Positions 43,508 through 52,109 of a DNA stretch of 64,000 nt are shown piece after piece. The notes beneath the pieces were generated by a model that worked only from the letters and a program-made list of their open reading frames with translations, was not told the origin of the DNA and did not search any database. The translations under genes were made by a program, and so were the position numbers. The stretch is from Beijerinckiaceae bacterium RH AL1 (GTDB lineage Bacteria; Pseudomonadota; Alphaproteobacteria; Rhizobiales; Beijerinckiaceae): positions 1,736,597 through 1,800,596 of the forward strand of contig LR590083.2 of NCBI GenBank assembly GCA_901457705.2, read 5' to 3'. Numbering within the stretch: the stretch's first letter is position 1; each line of letters starts with the position of its first letter.

Positions 43508-44644
43508 TCAGCGCCGGGCCTCGTCGACATCGAGCTTCAGAGGCCTGTAGACGAGCAGCCGTCGCCCGGTCTGGCAGCCCTCGACGGCGATGATGTCGAA
43601 GAACAGCAGCGGCCGCCCGGCGATCGTGTCGAAGTTCCGGCTCGGCGACGTCGGATCGAGGATCGAGGGATAGTTGATGATCGACGAGCCGACCTTGCAG
43701 AGGTCCGAGTAGGCCGTGCGGCCGGCCATGAGCAGGCGCGGCGCGCTCCAGTGGGTGAGGTCGCGCGCGGTCGCGTAGTAGAAGCCTTCGACCGGCGTCG
43801 TCGCCGTCACGGCGGACTGGAAGACGGCGATCCACAGCTTGTGCCTGATGTCGCGCACCACCGCGGCGACAGGGAACAGGAACGGCTCGATGGTTTGGCA
43901 CGCGCTGGGCTTGGTGCGCGAGAGATACGGGTTCTCGAAGCGCACCGAGAAGCTCTTGCCGTCCCAGGCCCGCCACGCGCCGGCATCGAGCGGGTCGGTC
44001 GAGCGGAACAGGCAGTTGCCCGGCGATTGGCCGGCCCATCCCGTCGTCGAGATGAAGGCGTACACATAGTGGCCGTCGGCGAACATGTTCGACGGATTGA
44101 AGAAGCCGCGATGGCGGCCCTGCTCCACATCCTGCCGGAACGGCGCCGACGCGACGACCAGCGGCATCGATGGCGTAAAGCTCGCGCCGCCGTCGGCGGA
44201 ATGAAACGCCAGCACCGTGTTGAACCAGCAGCCGAGGCTGTCGGTCACCGAGCAGGTCTTGTGCGTGTCGGCGTGGTATTCCTCATGGACCAGCGCCGCC
44301 ACGTCGCGGCCGTTCGTCGTCCAGGTCGCGGCGATGTAGCGGCGATCGTCGTAATGCGCGGGGTTGGGGTCGAGGGCGCTGGCGAGCGCTATCTTGCAGT
44401 CGAGCTTGAGATGCGTGAGGTCCGGCCCGCGCAGCGGACGGTTCTGGAAGTGCATCGCGAACATCACGACGCGGCCGGAGGCATCGCGGTAGGCGCGCGG
44501 ATTGATGTCCGGCACATCGATCGGCGCGCAGGCATTGCGCTGCGAGTCGTAGAGGATCGTGTTGTCGCCGGTCGGCGCGAGCGTCGCGTCGGCGTGGGCC
44601 GGGGCGGGCAGGGCGGCGAGGGCGAGAATAAGGGCGAGCAGCAA
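43508..44644 (-). CDS. secreted protein of the exopolysaccharide locus, beta-propeller-like
   Basis: About 378 residues. A hydrophobic leader (LLLALILALAALPAPAHA) is followed by a mature region with recurring SADGGASF-, RYIAATWTT- and KLWIAVFQS-like strands resembling a glycosidase-type five-bladed propeller. I see no catalytic residues I can name. The start is uncertain: TTG 44644 leaves a signal peptide without its positive end, while the next in-frame ATG (44773) lies inside a palindromic repeat. The leader residues RALRYR before TTG look native, so the repeat may have displaced the original start. Confidence 0.65.
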   Translation of the reverse strand: MLLALILALAALPAPAHADATLAPTGDNTILYDSQRNACAPIDVPDINPRAYRDASGRVVMFAMHFQNRPLRGPDLTHLKLDCKIALASALDPNPAHYDDRRYIAATWTTNGRDVAALVHEEYHADTHKTCSVTDSLGCWFNTVLAFHSADGGASFTPSMPLVVASAPFRQDVEQGRHRGFFNPSNMFADGHYVYAFISTTGWAGQSPGNCLFRSTDPLDAGAWRAWDGKSFSVRFENPYLSRTKPSACQTIEPFLFPVAAVVRDIRHKLWIAVFQSAVTATTPVEGFYYATARDLTHWSAPRLLMAGRTAYSDLCKVGSSIINYPSILDPTSPSRNFDTIAGRPLLFFDIIAVEGCQTGRRLLVYRPLKLDVDEARR

Positions 44645-44665
44645 ACGATATCGAAGCGCGCGGGC

Positions 44666-44822
44666 CCTCCTTCTCCCGCTTGCGGGAGAAGGTAGCCCGA
44701 CGAAGTCGGGTCGGATGAGGGTGGTTCCAGCACACGCTCTCTGCTCGAGTGGCCTTCGCCCGACACCCCTCATCCGACCCCGCTTCGCGGGGCCACCTTC
44801 TCCCGCAAGCGGGAGAAGGAGG
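44666..44822. repeat. 157-bp dispersed intergenic palindrome
   Basis: CCTCCTTCTCCCGCTTGCGG (from 44666) is repeated in reverse complement at the right edge (to 44822). The arms stay similar for about 57 bases, each carrying its own small dyads (CCCGACGAAGTCGGG on the left, CCCCGCTTCGCGGGG on the right), around a unique centre. This is the form of the Hyphomicrobiales intergenic repeat family related to BIME/REP elements. It lies at the 5' end of the 43508 gene and the 3' end of the glycosylphosphotransferase gene. Confidence 0.85.
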
Positions 44823-44844
44823 GGCTGCGGCGACCCCGGCGCGA

Positions 44845-46383
44845 TCAATACGCGTTCTTCGTCTTGACCAGCGAGATCGGCGTCATGAGGAGCACGTAGA
44901 GGTCGAGGAAGATCGACCAGTTCTCGATGTAGAAGAGGTCGCACTCGACGCGCTTCTGGATCTTCTCCGACGTGTCGGTCTCGCCGCGCCAGCCGTGGAT
45001 CTGCGCCCAGCCGGTGATGCCGGGGCGCACGCGGTGGCGGGCGAAGTAGGAGTCGACCACCTCGTCGTAGAGCGCCTCCGCCGCCTTGGCGTGCACCGCG
45101 TGCGGACGCGGGCCGACGAGCGACAGGTTGCCCTTGAAGACGACGTTGAAGAGCTGCGGCAGCTCGTCGAGCGACGACTTGCGGATGAAGCGGCCGACGC
45201 GGGTTACGCGCGGATCGTTCTTGGTGACGAGCTTGTCGGCCTTGAGATCGAGCTGCTCGGTGTACATCGAGCGGAACTTGAAGACCTCGATCAGCTCGTT
45301 GTTGAAGCCGTAGCGCTTCTGGCGGAACAGCACCGGGCCCTTCGAGTCGAGCTTCACGGCGATCGCGACGGCGGCCATCACCGGTGCCAGGGCGATGAGC
45401 GCGAGCGCGCCGACGAGCCGGTCGAAGATCGACTTCACGACGATGTCCCACTCGGCCAGCGGCTTGTCGAAGAGGTCGATGACCGGCACCTTGCCGATGT
45501 AGGAATAGGCGCGCGGGCGGAACTTCAGCTTGTTCATGTGCGCGGCGAGCCGGATGTCGACGGGCAGCACCCAAAGCTTGCGCAGCATGACGAGAAGGCG
45601 CTGCTCGGCCGAGATCGGCAGCGTGAAGATCACGAGATCGAGCGGCGTGTGACGCGCGAAGGCGACGAGGTCGTCGACGTTGCCGAGCTTGGGAAAGCCG
45701 GCGACGACATCGGGGGAGCGCTCGTCGGTGCGGTCGTCGAAGATGCCGAAGATGTGCAGGTCCTCGGAGCCTTCTTCCGCGAAGTCCTGCAGGAGTTGCT
45801 TCGCCGGCGGGCCGCCGCCGACGATGACCGTGCGGCGCGACAGCTTGCCGGTCCGCGTCAGGTAGTTGGTCACCAAAGCGAGGGCGAAGCGCTCGGCGGT
45901 GATGGCGAGGAAGCCGAAGAAGGTCCAGTTGCCGAGCCACGCCTTGTCGAAGATCGCGCCGGTGTCGGCGAGCCAGCAGGCGCCGAAGGTGAGCGCGAAG
46001 ACGGCGAACCAGGAGACCGAGATGCGCAGGCCGAAGCGGGTCGGCGCGCGCAGCGCCGAGACGCGGTAGCAGCCGAGCGACTGCATCACGATGACGAGCA
46101 GCGTCGAGACGAGCGGCAGCGAAAGCAGCGGCAGCACCGAGACGCCGGCGACCGGCACCACGACGACGAGGTAGGTTATGAGGCCGACGGTCATCGTCAG
46201 GCCGAGCTCGCCAAGGCGCACGAGGCCTTCGAGGATCGTCGCCGAGATGATGCGGCGCCCGCGGTGCTGGGCCATCATCTCCGCAAGCTCGTTCAGCTGG
46301 CGGGCGTGCGGGTTGACGCGACCGGCCGGGGCGGCGGGCGCCACCTCGACGGTTCTGAGGTCATTAGCCGAGAATGCAGCCAT
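44845..46383 (-). CDS. undecaprenyl-phosphate glycosylphosphotransferase (EPS initiation)
   Basis: 512 residues from ATG 46383. Four N-terminal membrane helices, a CoA-binding-like middle domain (RRTVIVGGGPPAKQLLQDFA), then a fifth helix and the WcaJ/PglC-type catalytic domain: VLFRQKRYGFNNELIEVFKF, VTRVGRFIRKSSLDELPQLF, LVGPRPHAVHAKA and RPGITGWAQIHGWRGETDT. It places the first hexose phosphate on undecaprenyl phosphate to begin repeat-unit assembly. Central enzyme of the locus. Confidence 0.95.
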   Translation of the reverse strand: MAAFSANDLRTVEVAPAAPAGRVNPHARQLNELAEMMAQHRGRRIISATILEGLVRLGELGLTMTVGLITYLVVVVPVAGVSVLPLLSLPLVSTLLVIVMQSLGCYRVSALRAPTRFGLRISVSWFAVFALTFGACWLADTGAIFDKAWLGNWTFFGFLAITAERFALALVTNYLTRTGKLSRRTVIVGGGPPAKQLLQDFAEEGSEDLHIFGIFDDRTDERSPDVVAGFPKLGNVDDLVAFARHTPLDLVIFTLPISAEQRLLVMLRKLWVLPVDIRLAAHMNKLKFRPRAYSYIGKVPVIDLFDKPLAEWDIVVKSIFDRLVGALALIALAPVMAAVAIAVKLDSKGPVLFRQKRYGFNNELIEVFKFRSMYTEQLDLKADKLVTKNDPRVTRVGRFIRKSSLDELPQLFNVVFKGNLSLVGPRPHAVHAKAAEALYDEVVDSYFARHRVRPGITGWAQIHGWRGETDTSEKIQKRVECDLFYIENWSIFLDLYVLLMTPISLVKTKNAY

Positions 46384-46405
46384 CGGGACTCTCGCGGGAA
46401 ACGGT

Positions 46406-47617
46406 CTATGAAATGGGCGGCGCACCGCGAGCGGGCGCGAGGCGGGACGTCGCCCGCGACGGGCTGACCCCGCGGCGCTCGATCGCGTCGTAGTAGCCGC
46501 CGAGCACGCTGTCGGCCATGATGGTCACGACGAAGCGCGTGGCGACGAAGGCGGCGAGTTCCTGCGCTTCGCGGCGAAGCGTCGCGGTGTCGGCTTCGCA
46601 GACCCGCTCCATCGCCATCGCGAGGCCGAGCGGATCGTCGCAGGGGATCAAGCGGTCGCGGTAGGGCCCGAAGATCTCGCCGATGCCGCCGACGTCGGTC
46701 GCCACCATCGGAATCTGCGCGCCCGCTGCCTCGAGCACCACGTAGGGGAGCGATTCCGCGCGGCTCGGCACGACCAGCGCGCGGCCGAGCGCGAAGGCCT
46801 CGCGCGCCGGCATCGCGCCTGGAAAGGAGACCTGGTCGGAGATGCCGCGCTTGCGCGCCTGCGCCTCGAGCTTGGCCTGGTCCGGCCCGGAGCCGACGAG
46901 GATCAGCTTGAGCGGGCGCTCGATGCGGCGCGACAGCATCGCGGTCGCGTCGATCAGCGTGTCGATGCCCTTGGCTGAGCGCAGCTCGCCGACATAGACG
47001 AAGTCGGCTGCCCCCTGCACCGGGCGCACCGGCTCGAACTCGGCTTCGCTGATCCCGTTCTGGACGATGCGGACCAGCGCGTCGCAGTCGCCGATGCGCT
47101 CGCGGAAGCGGTTGGCGATGTAGACGCTCTCGAAGAGAAGAACGTCGGTGCGGCGTGCGAGCAGCTTCTCGACGCCCATGTAGGTCGCCTGCACGAGCGG
47201 GGAGGCGACGTGGTTGAAGCTGCCGCCGTGCGGCGTGTAGCAGCGGATCGCCGGCCCGCGCAGCGGCAGGTAGGCCGGCAGGCGGGCATAGAGGCCGCCC
47301 TTCGAGCCGTGGCCGTGGACGACGTCGGCCTTCAGCTTGCGCGCATGGGCGGCGATCTTGAGCGTCGCGCCGATGTCCTGGGCGTGCGGCTGGCGCAGCA
47401 TCGGCAGGCGCAGGATGCCGAGCTCGAGCATCGGCTCGAGCGCGGCGAGATTGGCGGAGGCGCGCTCGCCGCCGGTCAGCGAGTCGGTGACGAAGCCGAC
47501 GGCGTGGCCGCGGGCCACCTGCTCGCGCGTGAGGTCGACGACGTGGCGGAACAGGCCGCCGAGCGGCGCCCGCAGCACGTGCAGGATGCGTAGCTTCTGA
47601 TCGCGCCTGTCGCTCAT
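46406..47617 (-). CDS. GT4-family glycosyltransferase
   Basis: 403 residues, GT-B fold. LRILHVLRAPLGGLFRHVVD and VVHGHGSKGGLYARLPAYLP in the acceptor half, FVYVGELRSAKGIDTLIDAT and the nucleotide-sugar motif ALVVPSRAESLPYVVLEAAG in the donor half, with the E-x7-E pattern. It adds a sugar to the lipid-linked repeat unit. It is 22 bases upstream of the glycosylphosphotransferase start, so cotranscribed. Confidence 0.94.
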   Translation of the reverse strand: MSDRRDQKLRILHVLRAPLGGLFRHVVDLTREQVARGHAVGFVTDSLTGGERASANLAALEPMLELGILRLPMLRQPHAQDIGATLKIAAHARKLKADVVHGHGSKGGLYARLPAYLPLRGPAIRCYTPHGGSFNHVASPLVQATYMGVEKLLARRTDVLLFESVYIANRFRERIGDCDALVRIVQNGISEAEFEPVRPVQGAADFVYVGELRSAKGIDTLIDATAMLSRRIERPLKLILVGSGPDQAKLEAQARKRGISDQVSFPGAMPAREAFALGRALVVPSRAESLPYVVLEAAGAQIPMVATDVGGIGEIFGPYRDRLIPCDDPLGLAMAMERVCEADTATLRREAQELAAFVATRFVVTIMADSVLGGYYDAIERRGVSPSRATSRLAPARGAPPIS

Positions 47618-47641
47618 GAAGAGGGACGATGGCGCATCAGT

Positions 47642-48196
47642 CTAAAAAAAGCGTTCGCGCACGAAGATCGTATCGCCGGGCTTTACGGGTTGGTCGACCG
47701 GCACGCTGGCGGTCACGGGGTGGCCGTCGACGACGCGGGTGAGATCGACCTGGTACTTGTTGGCGCGCGGCGTGTAGCCGCCGGCGACCGCCACGGCGGT
47801 CTCCGCCGTCATGCCGGCGATGTAGGGGTACTGGCCGGCGGTCTGCACCTCGCCGAGCACGAAGAAGGGCCGGAACGCGTCGACCTCGATCGAGACCTTG
47901 GGGTCGCGGATGAAGCCGTCGCGGAGCTTGGCCTCGACGCTATGCTCGAGCCCGCCCGTGGTGAGGCCCTGCGCGCGCACGGTGCCGATCAGCGGCATCG
48001 AGATGTTGCCGGCGCTGTTGACGGCATAGGTGTTGGAGAGCGCGTCCTGGCCGAAGACGATGACGCGCAGCCGGTCGCCGCTCGCCAGCGTGTACGGCTC
48101 GTCGGCCTTGAAGTCGGCATACCCGTTCGGCCGCGGCGCGCACCCTGCGAGCAGCACGCAGACGGCAAGGCAGAGTGCAGTTATCCAACGTCGCAT
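47642..48196 (-). CDS. polysaccharide export outer-membrane lipoprotein (Wza/ExoF-like)
   Basis: 184 residues. The lipobox is LLAGC (signal peptide ITALCLAVCVLLAGCAPRPN), so the mature protein is lipid-anchored. A Poly_export domain follows (PYTLASGDRLRVIVFGQDAL), then one SLBB domain (VDAFRPFFVLGEVQTAGQYP). It is shorter than E. coli Wza and like rhizobial export lipoproteins lacks the C-terminal outer-membrane helix. It is divergent from the co-polymerase gene. Confidence 0.93.
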   Translation of the reverse strand: MRRWITALCLAVCVLLAGCAPRPNGYADFKADEPYTLASGDRLRVIVFGQDALSNTYAVNSAGNISMPLIGTVRAQGLTTGGLEHSVEAKLRDGFIRDPKVSIEVDAFRPFFVLGEVQTAGQYPYIAGMTAETAVAVAGGYTPRANKYQVDLTRVVDGHPVTASVPVDQPVKPGDTIFVRERFF

Positions 48197-48366
48197 GGGT
48201 CCGCCATGAAGCTCGATACGTCCGGCATCCCAGCCGGGTACAACATGGTTAAGACCGTAGGCCGGTATGGTTAAAAAACCCTTTTTAAGTAAATTTTTTG
48301 ATCGGATTAACCGCAGGTCAACTTTAAACTCGTCTTCTTCAGAAACAAGTTTTAGCAGGGTAAGTC
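48197..48366. promoter_or_regulatory. divergent promoter region of the exopolysaccharide locus
   Basis: 170 bases between export lipoprotein and co-polymerase, the most A/T-rich DNA of the locus. It contains a direct repeat ATGGTTAA at 48245-48252 and 48267-48274, 22 bases apart (two helical turns), and TTAAAAA-ACCC-TTTTTAA (48271-48288), a dyad overlapping the second copy. These look like regulator-binding sites controlling both directions. The regulator is unknown. Confidence 0.6.
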
Positions 48367-50778
48367 ATGACGCGTAATCTCGGGGTCATGCCGGCAGACA
48401 GCGAAGGAACCGGCGAGATCGACCTTCGCGCGATCGGCGGCGCTCTGCGGCGTCGGCTCGGCCTGCTCGTCGTGGTGGCGGTTGCCGCCTGCCTTCTCAT
48501 CGCCGTCATCGTGAACGTCATCACGCCGCGCTACACCGCGGCGCAGATCCTGCTCGAGAACCAGGAGACGTTCTTCACGCGGCCCGACCGCACCAACGTG
48601 CAGCAGACCGACGTCGCGCAGCAGCTCGACGCGGAGGCGGTCGCGAGCCAGGTGCAGCTCATGACCTCGCGCGACATCGCGCGCAAGGCGATCAAGCAGC
48701 TCGGCCTCGAAGGCAACGACGAGTTCGACCCCAAGATCGGCGCCTTCAGGCGCGTGCTCATCCTGCTCGGCCTCGTGAAGGATCCGACGCAGGAGACGCG
48801 CGACGCTCGTATCGTCACAAACTTCCTCGACAAGCTCGTCGTCTACTCGCCGGCCAAGACGCGCGTCATCGCGATCGAGTTCCAGAGCCGCGATCCCGAG
48901 CTCGCGGCACGCGCCGCGAACACGATCGCGACGCTCTACCTCAAAGGTCAGTCGGAGGCCAAGCGCCAGACCGCGCAGGATTCCGCCGACGCGCTGCAGG
49001 CGCAGATCGCCGATCTGCGCACGCGCCTCGTGAAGGCCGACGACGATCGCGAGCGCTATCGCCTGCAGACCGGCCTCCTCGCCGGCACCAACAACATGAC
49101 GATCACCGGCCAGCAGCTCGCCGAGATCAACACGGATCTCTCCAAGGCGCGGACCCTGCAGGCCGACGCGCAGGCGAAGGCGCAGATGATCCGCGACCTG
49201 CTCCGCCGCGGGCAGGCCGCCGACGTGCCCGACGTCATCAACAACGACACGGTTCGCCGCATCGCCGAGCAGCGCGTGCAGGTCGAGGGCCAGCTGGCGC
49301 TGGAGTCGCGCACGCTCCTGCCCGGCCACCCGCGCATGCAGGCGCTCGAGGCGCAGGTGAAGGAATACGACCGCGCGCTGAAGGGCGCGGCCAAGCAGGC
49401 CGCGACGACGCTCGAGAACGAGGCCACCATCGCCGGCGCGCGCGTGAAGAACCTCGAGAGCGTGCTGGCGCAGCAGAAGACGGCGGCCGGGACGTCGAAC
49501 GCCGACGAGGTGCACCTGCGCGCCCTCGATCGCGCCGCCGACAGCCTCAAGGAGCAGCTCGAGAGCTCGACGACCAAGTACCAGGAGGCCCTGGCGCGTG
49601 CGTCCTCCGACGCGACGCCGGCCGACGCCCGCATCATCCAGAGCGCGGTGCCGCCGCAGGAGCCGTCGTTCCCGAAGAAGCTGCCGTTCATCGCCTTCGG
49701 CACGCTCGCCGTGCTGGCGCTGGCCGTCGGCATCATCGTCGCCGGCGAGCTGATCGGCGGCCCGGCCCCGGCCTATGCGGCGCCGCAAGCGCAGGTCGAA
49801 GAGGAGGAGCGTCACGAAACGCCGGCGCCTGCCTCCTTCGCCTGGGAGGAGCCGGCGCCGCGCCTGCGTCGCACGCGGCGCGTGACGACACCGGCCGTGA
49901 CGACACCCGCCGTGACGGAGGACGACGACGTCGTGTTCGCGCCGGCGCCCGCCGCGACGACACGTCGCCCCTCGGCCTTGAAGGACTTGCTGGCCGGTGG
50001 CCTCATCGCCGCCATCGTCGAGCGCGTCCGTGCCTTCGGCCGGTCAGCCGACGACAGCCGCGTCGGCGACGAGGCCGTCGACGACCGGTTCGCGTCGAGC
50101 GACGGTGTCGGCTGGGAGGCGGCGCCCAAGGGCGCCGCCGATAGGACAGGCGCCGATCTCGCTCCCGCGGCGGCGGCGCAGCCCGTGGACATCGCGCCCA
50201 CCGTCGATCGCATCGTCGCCGCGCACGTGCCGGGACGCGGCCTGCATGTCGTCGGCGCCGGCATCGCCGCCGAGAACCCGGGCGTGCTGATCGCGCTCGC
50301 CCGTGCGCTCGCCGAGCGCGGCCGCACGGTGATCGTCGACCTCGACCGCTCGCCCGGCAAGCTCGCGCCGCTGGCGCGCTCCGGCGCCGAGGGCGGCGAC
50401 GCGATCGCCAGCCTGACGGGGCTCTCGGAGCTGTTGGGCGGAAACGCCTCGTTCGCCGAGGTGATCCATCGCGACCACGCCTCCCGGCTGCACTTCATCC
50501 CGACGGGCCGGCTCGAGGCGGACTTCCGCGACTTCGACCTGATCCTCGATGCGCTCACCGCGACCTACGACTTCATCGTGATGCTCGCGCCGGCCTACCC
50601 GCAGAGCGAGATCGCCAAGATCATGGCGCCCTATGCCGACTTCGTCGTGCTGGCGCCGCTCGCCGGCAGCGACGACGGCGCCCTCGGCCGGATCGAGCGG
50701 GAGCTGGCCGACGCCGGCGCCCGCGAGGTGCTGATCGCCGGTCGCGTCGCGAAGGGCGCGCATCAGGACGTCGCCTGA
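48367..50778 (+). CDS. Wzc/ExoP-like polysaccharide co-polymerase with degenerate kinase domain
   Basis: 803 residues. Membrane helix 1 (LGLLVVVAVAACLLIAVIVN), a large periplasmic Wzz domain with coiled coils (residues about 60-440), membrane helix 2 near 447-466 with the proline-rich PPQEPSFPKKLPFIAFGTLA motif, then a cytosolic region. The kinase-like domain (about 610-803) keeps VIVDLDRSPGKLAPL but the Walker A loop is replaced by VVGAGIAAENPGVLIA, lacking the GKS/T, and there is no C-terminal tyrosine cluster. It probably sets chain length without autophosphorylation. Confidence 0.9.
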   Translation: MTRNLGVMPADSEGTGEIDLRAIGGALRRRLGLLVVVAVAACLLIAVIVNVITPRYTAAQILLENQETFFTRPDRTNVQQTDVAQQLDAEAVASQVQLMTSRDIARKAIKQLGLEGNDEFDPKIGAFRRVLILLGLVKDPTQETRDARIVTNFLDKLVVYSPAKTRVIAIEFQSRDPELAARAANTIATLYLKGQSEAKRQTAQDSADALQAQIADLRTRLVKADDDRERYRLQTGLLAGTNNMTITGQQLAEINTDLSKARTLQADAQAKAQMIRDLLRRGQAADVPDVINNDTVRRIAEQRVQVEGQLALESRTLLPGHPRMQALEAQVKEYDRALKGAAKQAATTLENEATIAGARVKNLESVLAQQKTAAGTSNADEVHLRALDRAADSLKEQLESSTTKYQEALARASSDATPADARIIQSAVPPQEPSFPKKLPFIAFGTLAVLALAVGIIVAGELIGGPAPAYAAPQAQVEEEERHETPAPASFAWEEPAPRLRRTRRVTTPAVTTPAVTEDDDVVFAPAPAATTRRPSALKDLLAGGLIAAIVERVRAFGRSADDSRVGDEAVDDRFASSDGVGWEAAPKGAADRTGADLAPAAAAQPVDIAPTVDRIVAAHVPGRGLHVVGAGIAAENPGVLIALARALAERGRTVIVDLDRSPGKLAPLARSGAEGGDAIASLTGLSELLGGNASFAEVIHRDHASRLHFIPTGRLEADFRDFDLILDALTATYDFIVMLAPAYPQSEIAKIMAPYADFVVLAPLAGSDDGALGRIERELADAGAREVLIAGRVAKGAHQDVA

Positions 50779-50831
50779 GGGGCAGGGCGTTTCTGCTTGC
50801 CGCAGTGGGCCGCCGGCTTTAGGCCGTCGCC

Positions 50832-51584
50832 ATGAACGACAGACCCCTCGAAAACCGCGTCGCAGTCGTCACCGGCGCCTCGCGCGGCATCGGTCGCGCC
50901 GTGGCGCTCGAGCTGGCTCGGGCCGGCGCGCATGTCGTGGCGCTGGCTCGCACGCAGGGCGCGCTGGAGGAGCTCGACGACGCAATCCGCGCCGCGGGCT
51001 CGAGCGCGACGCTGGTGCCGTGCGACATCACCGACTATCCCGCGCTCGACAGGCTGGGCCTGGCGATCCACGAGCGCTGGGGCAAGCTCGACGTCCTCGT
51101 CGCCAATGCCGGCGTGCTCGGTCCGCTGACGCCGCTCGCGCATCTCGAGCCGAAGCAGTGGGACACCGTCGTATCGGTCAACGTGACGGCGAACCTGCGG
51201 CTGATCCGCTCGCTCGACCAGCCGCTGCGGGCTTCCGACGCCGGGCGCGTCGTGATGCTGTCGTCCGGCGCCGCCCATCGCGCCGCGATGAAGGCCTACT
51301 GGGGCCCCTATGCGATCTCGAAGGGCGCCGTCGACTCGATGGTGCGCACCTATGCCGCCGAGACGGAAGAGATGACGCCGGTCAAGGTGATGGCGGTGAA
51401 TCCGGGCCCGATCCGCACCATCATGCGCAAGCAGGCGATGCCGGCCGAGGACCCCGCGACCCTGACGACGCCAGAAGAGCTGGCGCCGAAGATCGTCGCG
51501 CTCTGCCTGCCGTCATGGACCGAGACCGGAAAGCTCTACGATTTCCCTACGGACAGGGTGCAGAGCTTCCAGGGCCCTGCGTGA
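50832..51584 (+). CDS. short-chain dehydrogenase/reductase
   Basis: 250 residues. Cofactor motif VVTGASRGIGRAVALELARA, NAG motif (VLVANAGVLGPLTPL), catalytic Ser in VVMLSSGAAHRA and YxxxK in WGPYAISKGAVDSM. The substrate is not predictable. It follows the co-polymerase gene by 53 bases on the same strand, but its link to polysaccharide synthesis is unproven. Confidence 0.93.
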   Translation: MNDRPLENRVAVVTGASRGIGRAVALELARAGAHVVALARTQGALEELDDAIRAAGSSATLVPCDITDYPALDRLGLAIHERWGKLDVLVANAGVLGPLTPLAHLEPKQWDTVVSVNVTANLRLIRSLDQPLRASDAGRVVMLSSGAAHRAAMKAYWGPYAISKGAVDSMVRTYAAETEEMTPVKVMAVNPGPIRTIMRKQAMPAEDPATLTTPEELAPKIVALCLPSWTETGKLYDFPTDRVQSFQGPA

Positions 51585-51631
51585 TTCCTGTCCCGTTGAG
51601 ATCGCGACCCGCCCCGGAGAAGGAGACCTCG

Positions 51632-52108
51632 TTGAAGCTCGCCCTCATAGCTCTGCTGCTCGCGACCACCGCCGCGCAGGCCGGCGACATCGAGGTGCGC
51701 GACGCCTGGCTGCGCGCGACGCCGAAGAATGCCTCCGTTGCCGGCGGCTACGCGACGATCGTCAATCACGGCGGCGCGCCGGACACGCTCGTCGCCGCCA
51801 GCCTGCCGATGGCGCCGGACGGGCAGATCCACGAGATGTCGATGGCCAACGGCGTGATGCACATGGGCCGGCTCCCCGCTGGCCTCGCCATCCCGCCGGG
51901 CGCCACCGTGACGCTGACACCGGGCCACTATCATCTGATGTTCGAGAAGCCCTCGGCCCAGCTGAAGGCAGGGCAGACGGTGGTTGGATCGCTGACCTTC
52001 GCCAAGGCGGGCAAGGTCGACGTCACCTTCGCCGTCGCCGGCCTCGGCGCGACGCAGGCGCCCGGCGCCAAGCCGGCCGGGCACGACATGCACGATATGA
52101 AGATGTAG
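51632..52108 (+). CDS. periplasmic copper chaperone PCuAC
   Basis: 158 residues from TTG 51632, with AAGGAG upstream. Signal peptide KLALIALLLATTAAQA, then the PCuAC domain (GDIEVRDAWLRATPKNASVA). The copper ligands are in IHEMSMANGVMHMGRL and LTPGHYHLMFEKP, and an extra Met/His tail (GHDMHDMKM) may bind more copper. It delivers Cu(I) to cytochrome oxidase. Convergent with the PBP gene, one base apart. Confidence 0.92.
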   Translation: MKLALIALLLATTAAQAGDIEVRDAWLRATPKNASVAGGYATIVNHGGAPDTLVAASLPMAPDGQIHEMSMANGVMHMGRLPAGLAIPPGATVTLTPGHYHLMFEKPSAQLKAGQTVVGSLTFAKAGKVDVTFAVAGLGATQAPGAKPAGHDMHDMKM

Positions 52109-52109
52109 C

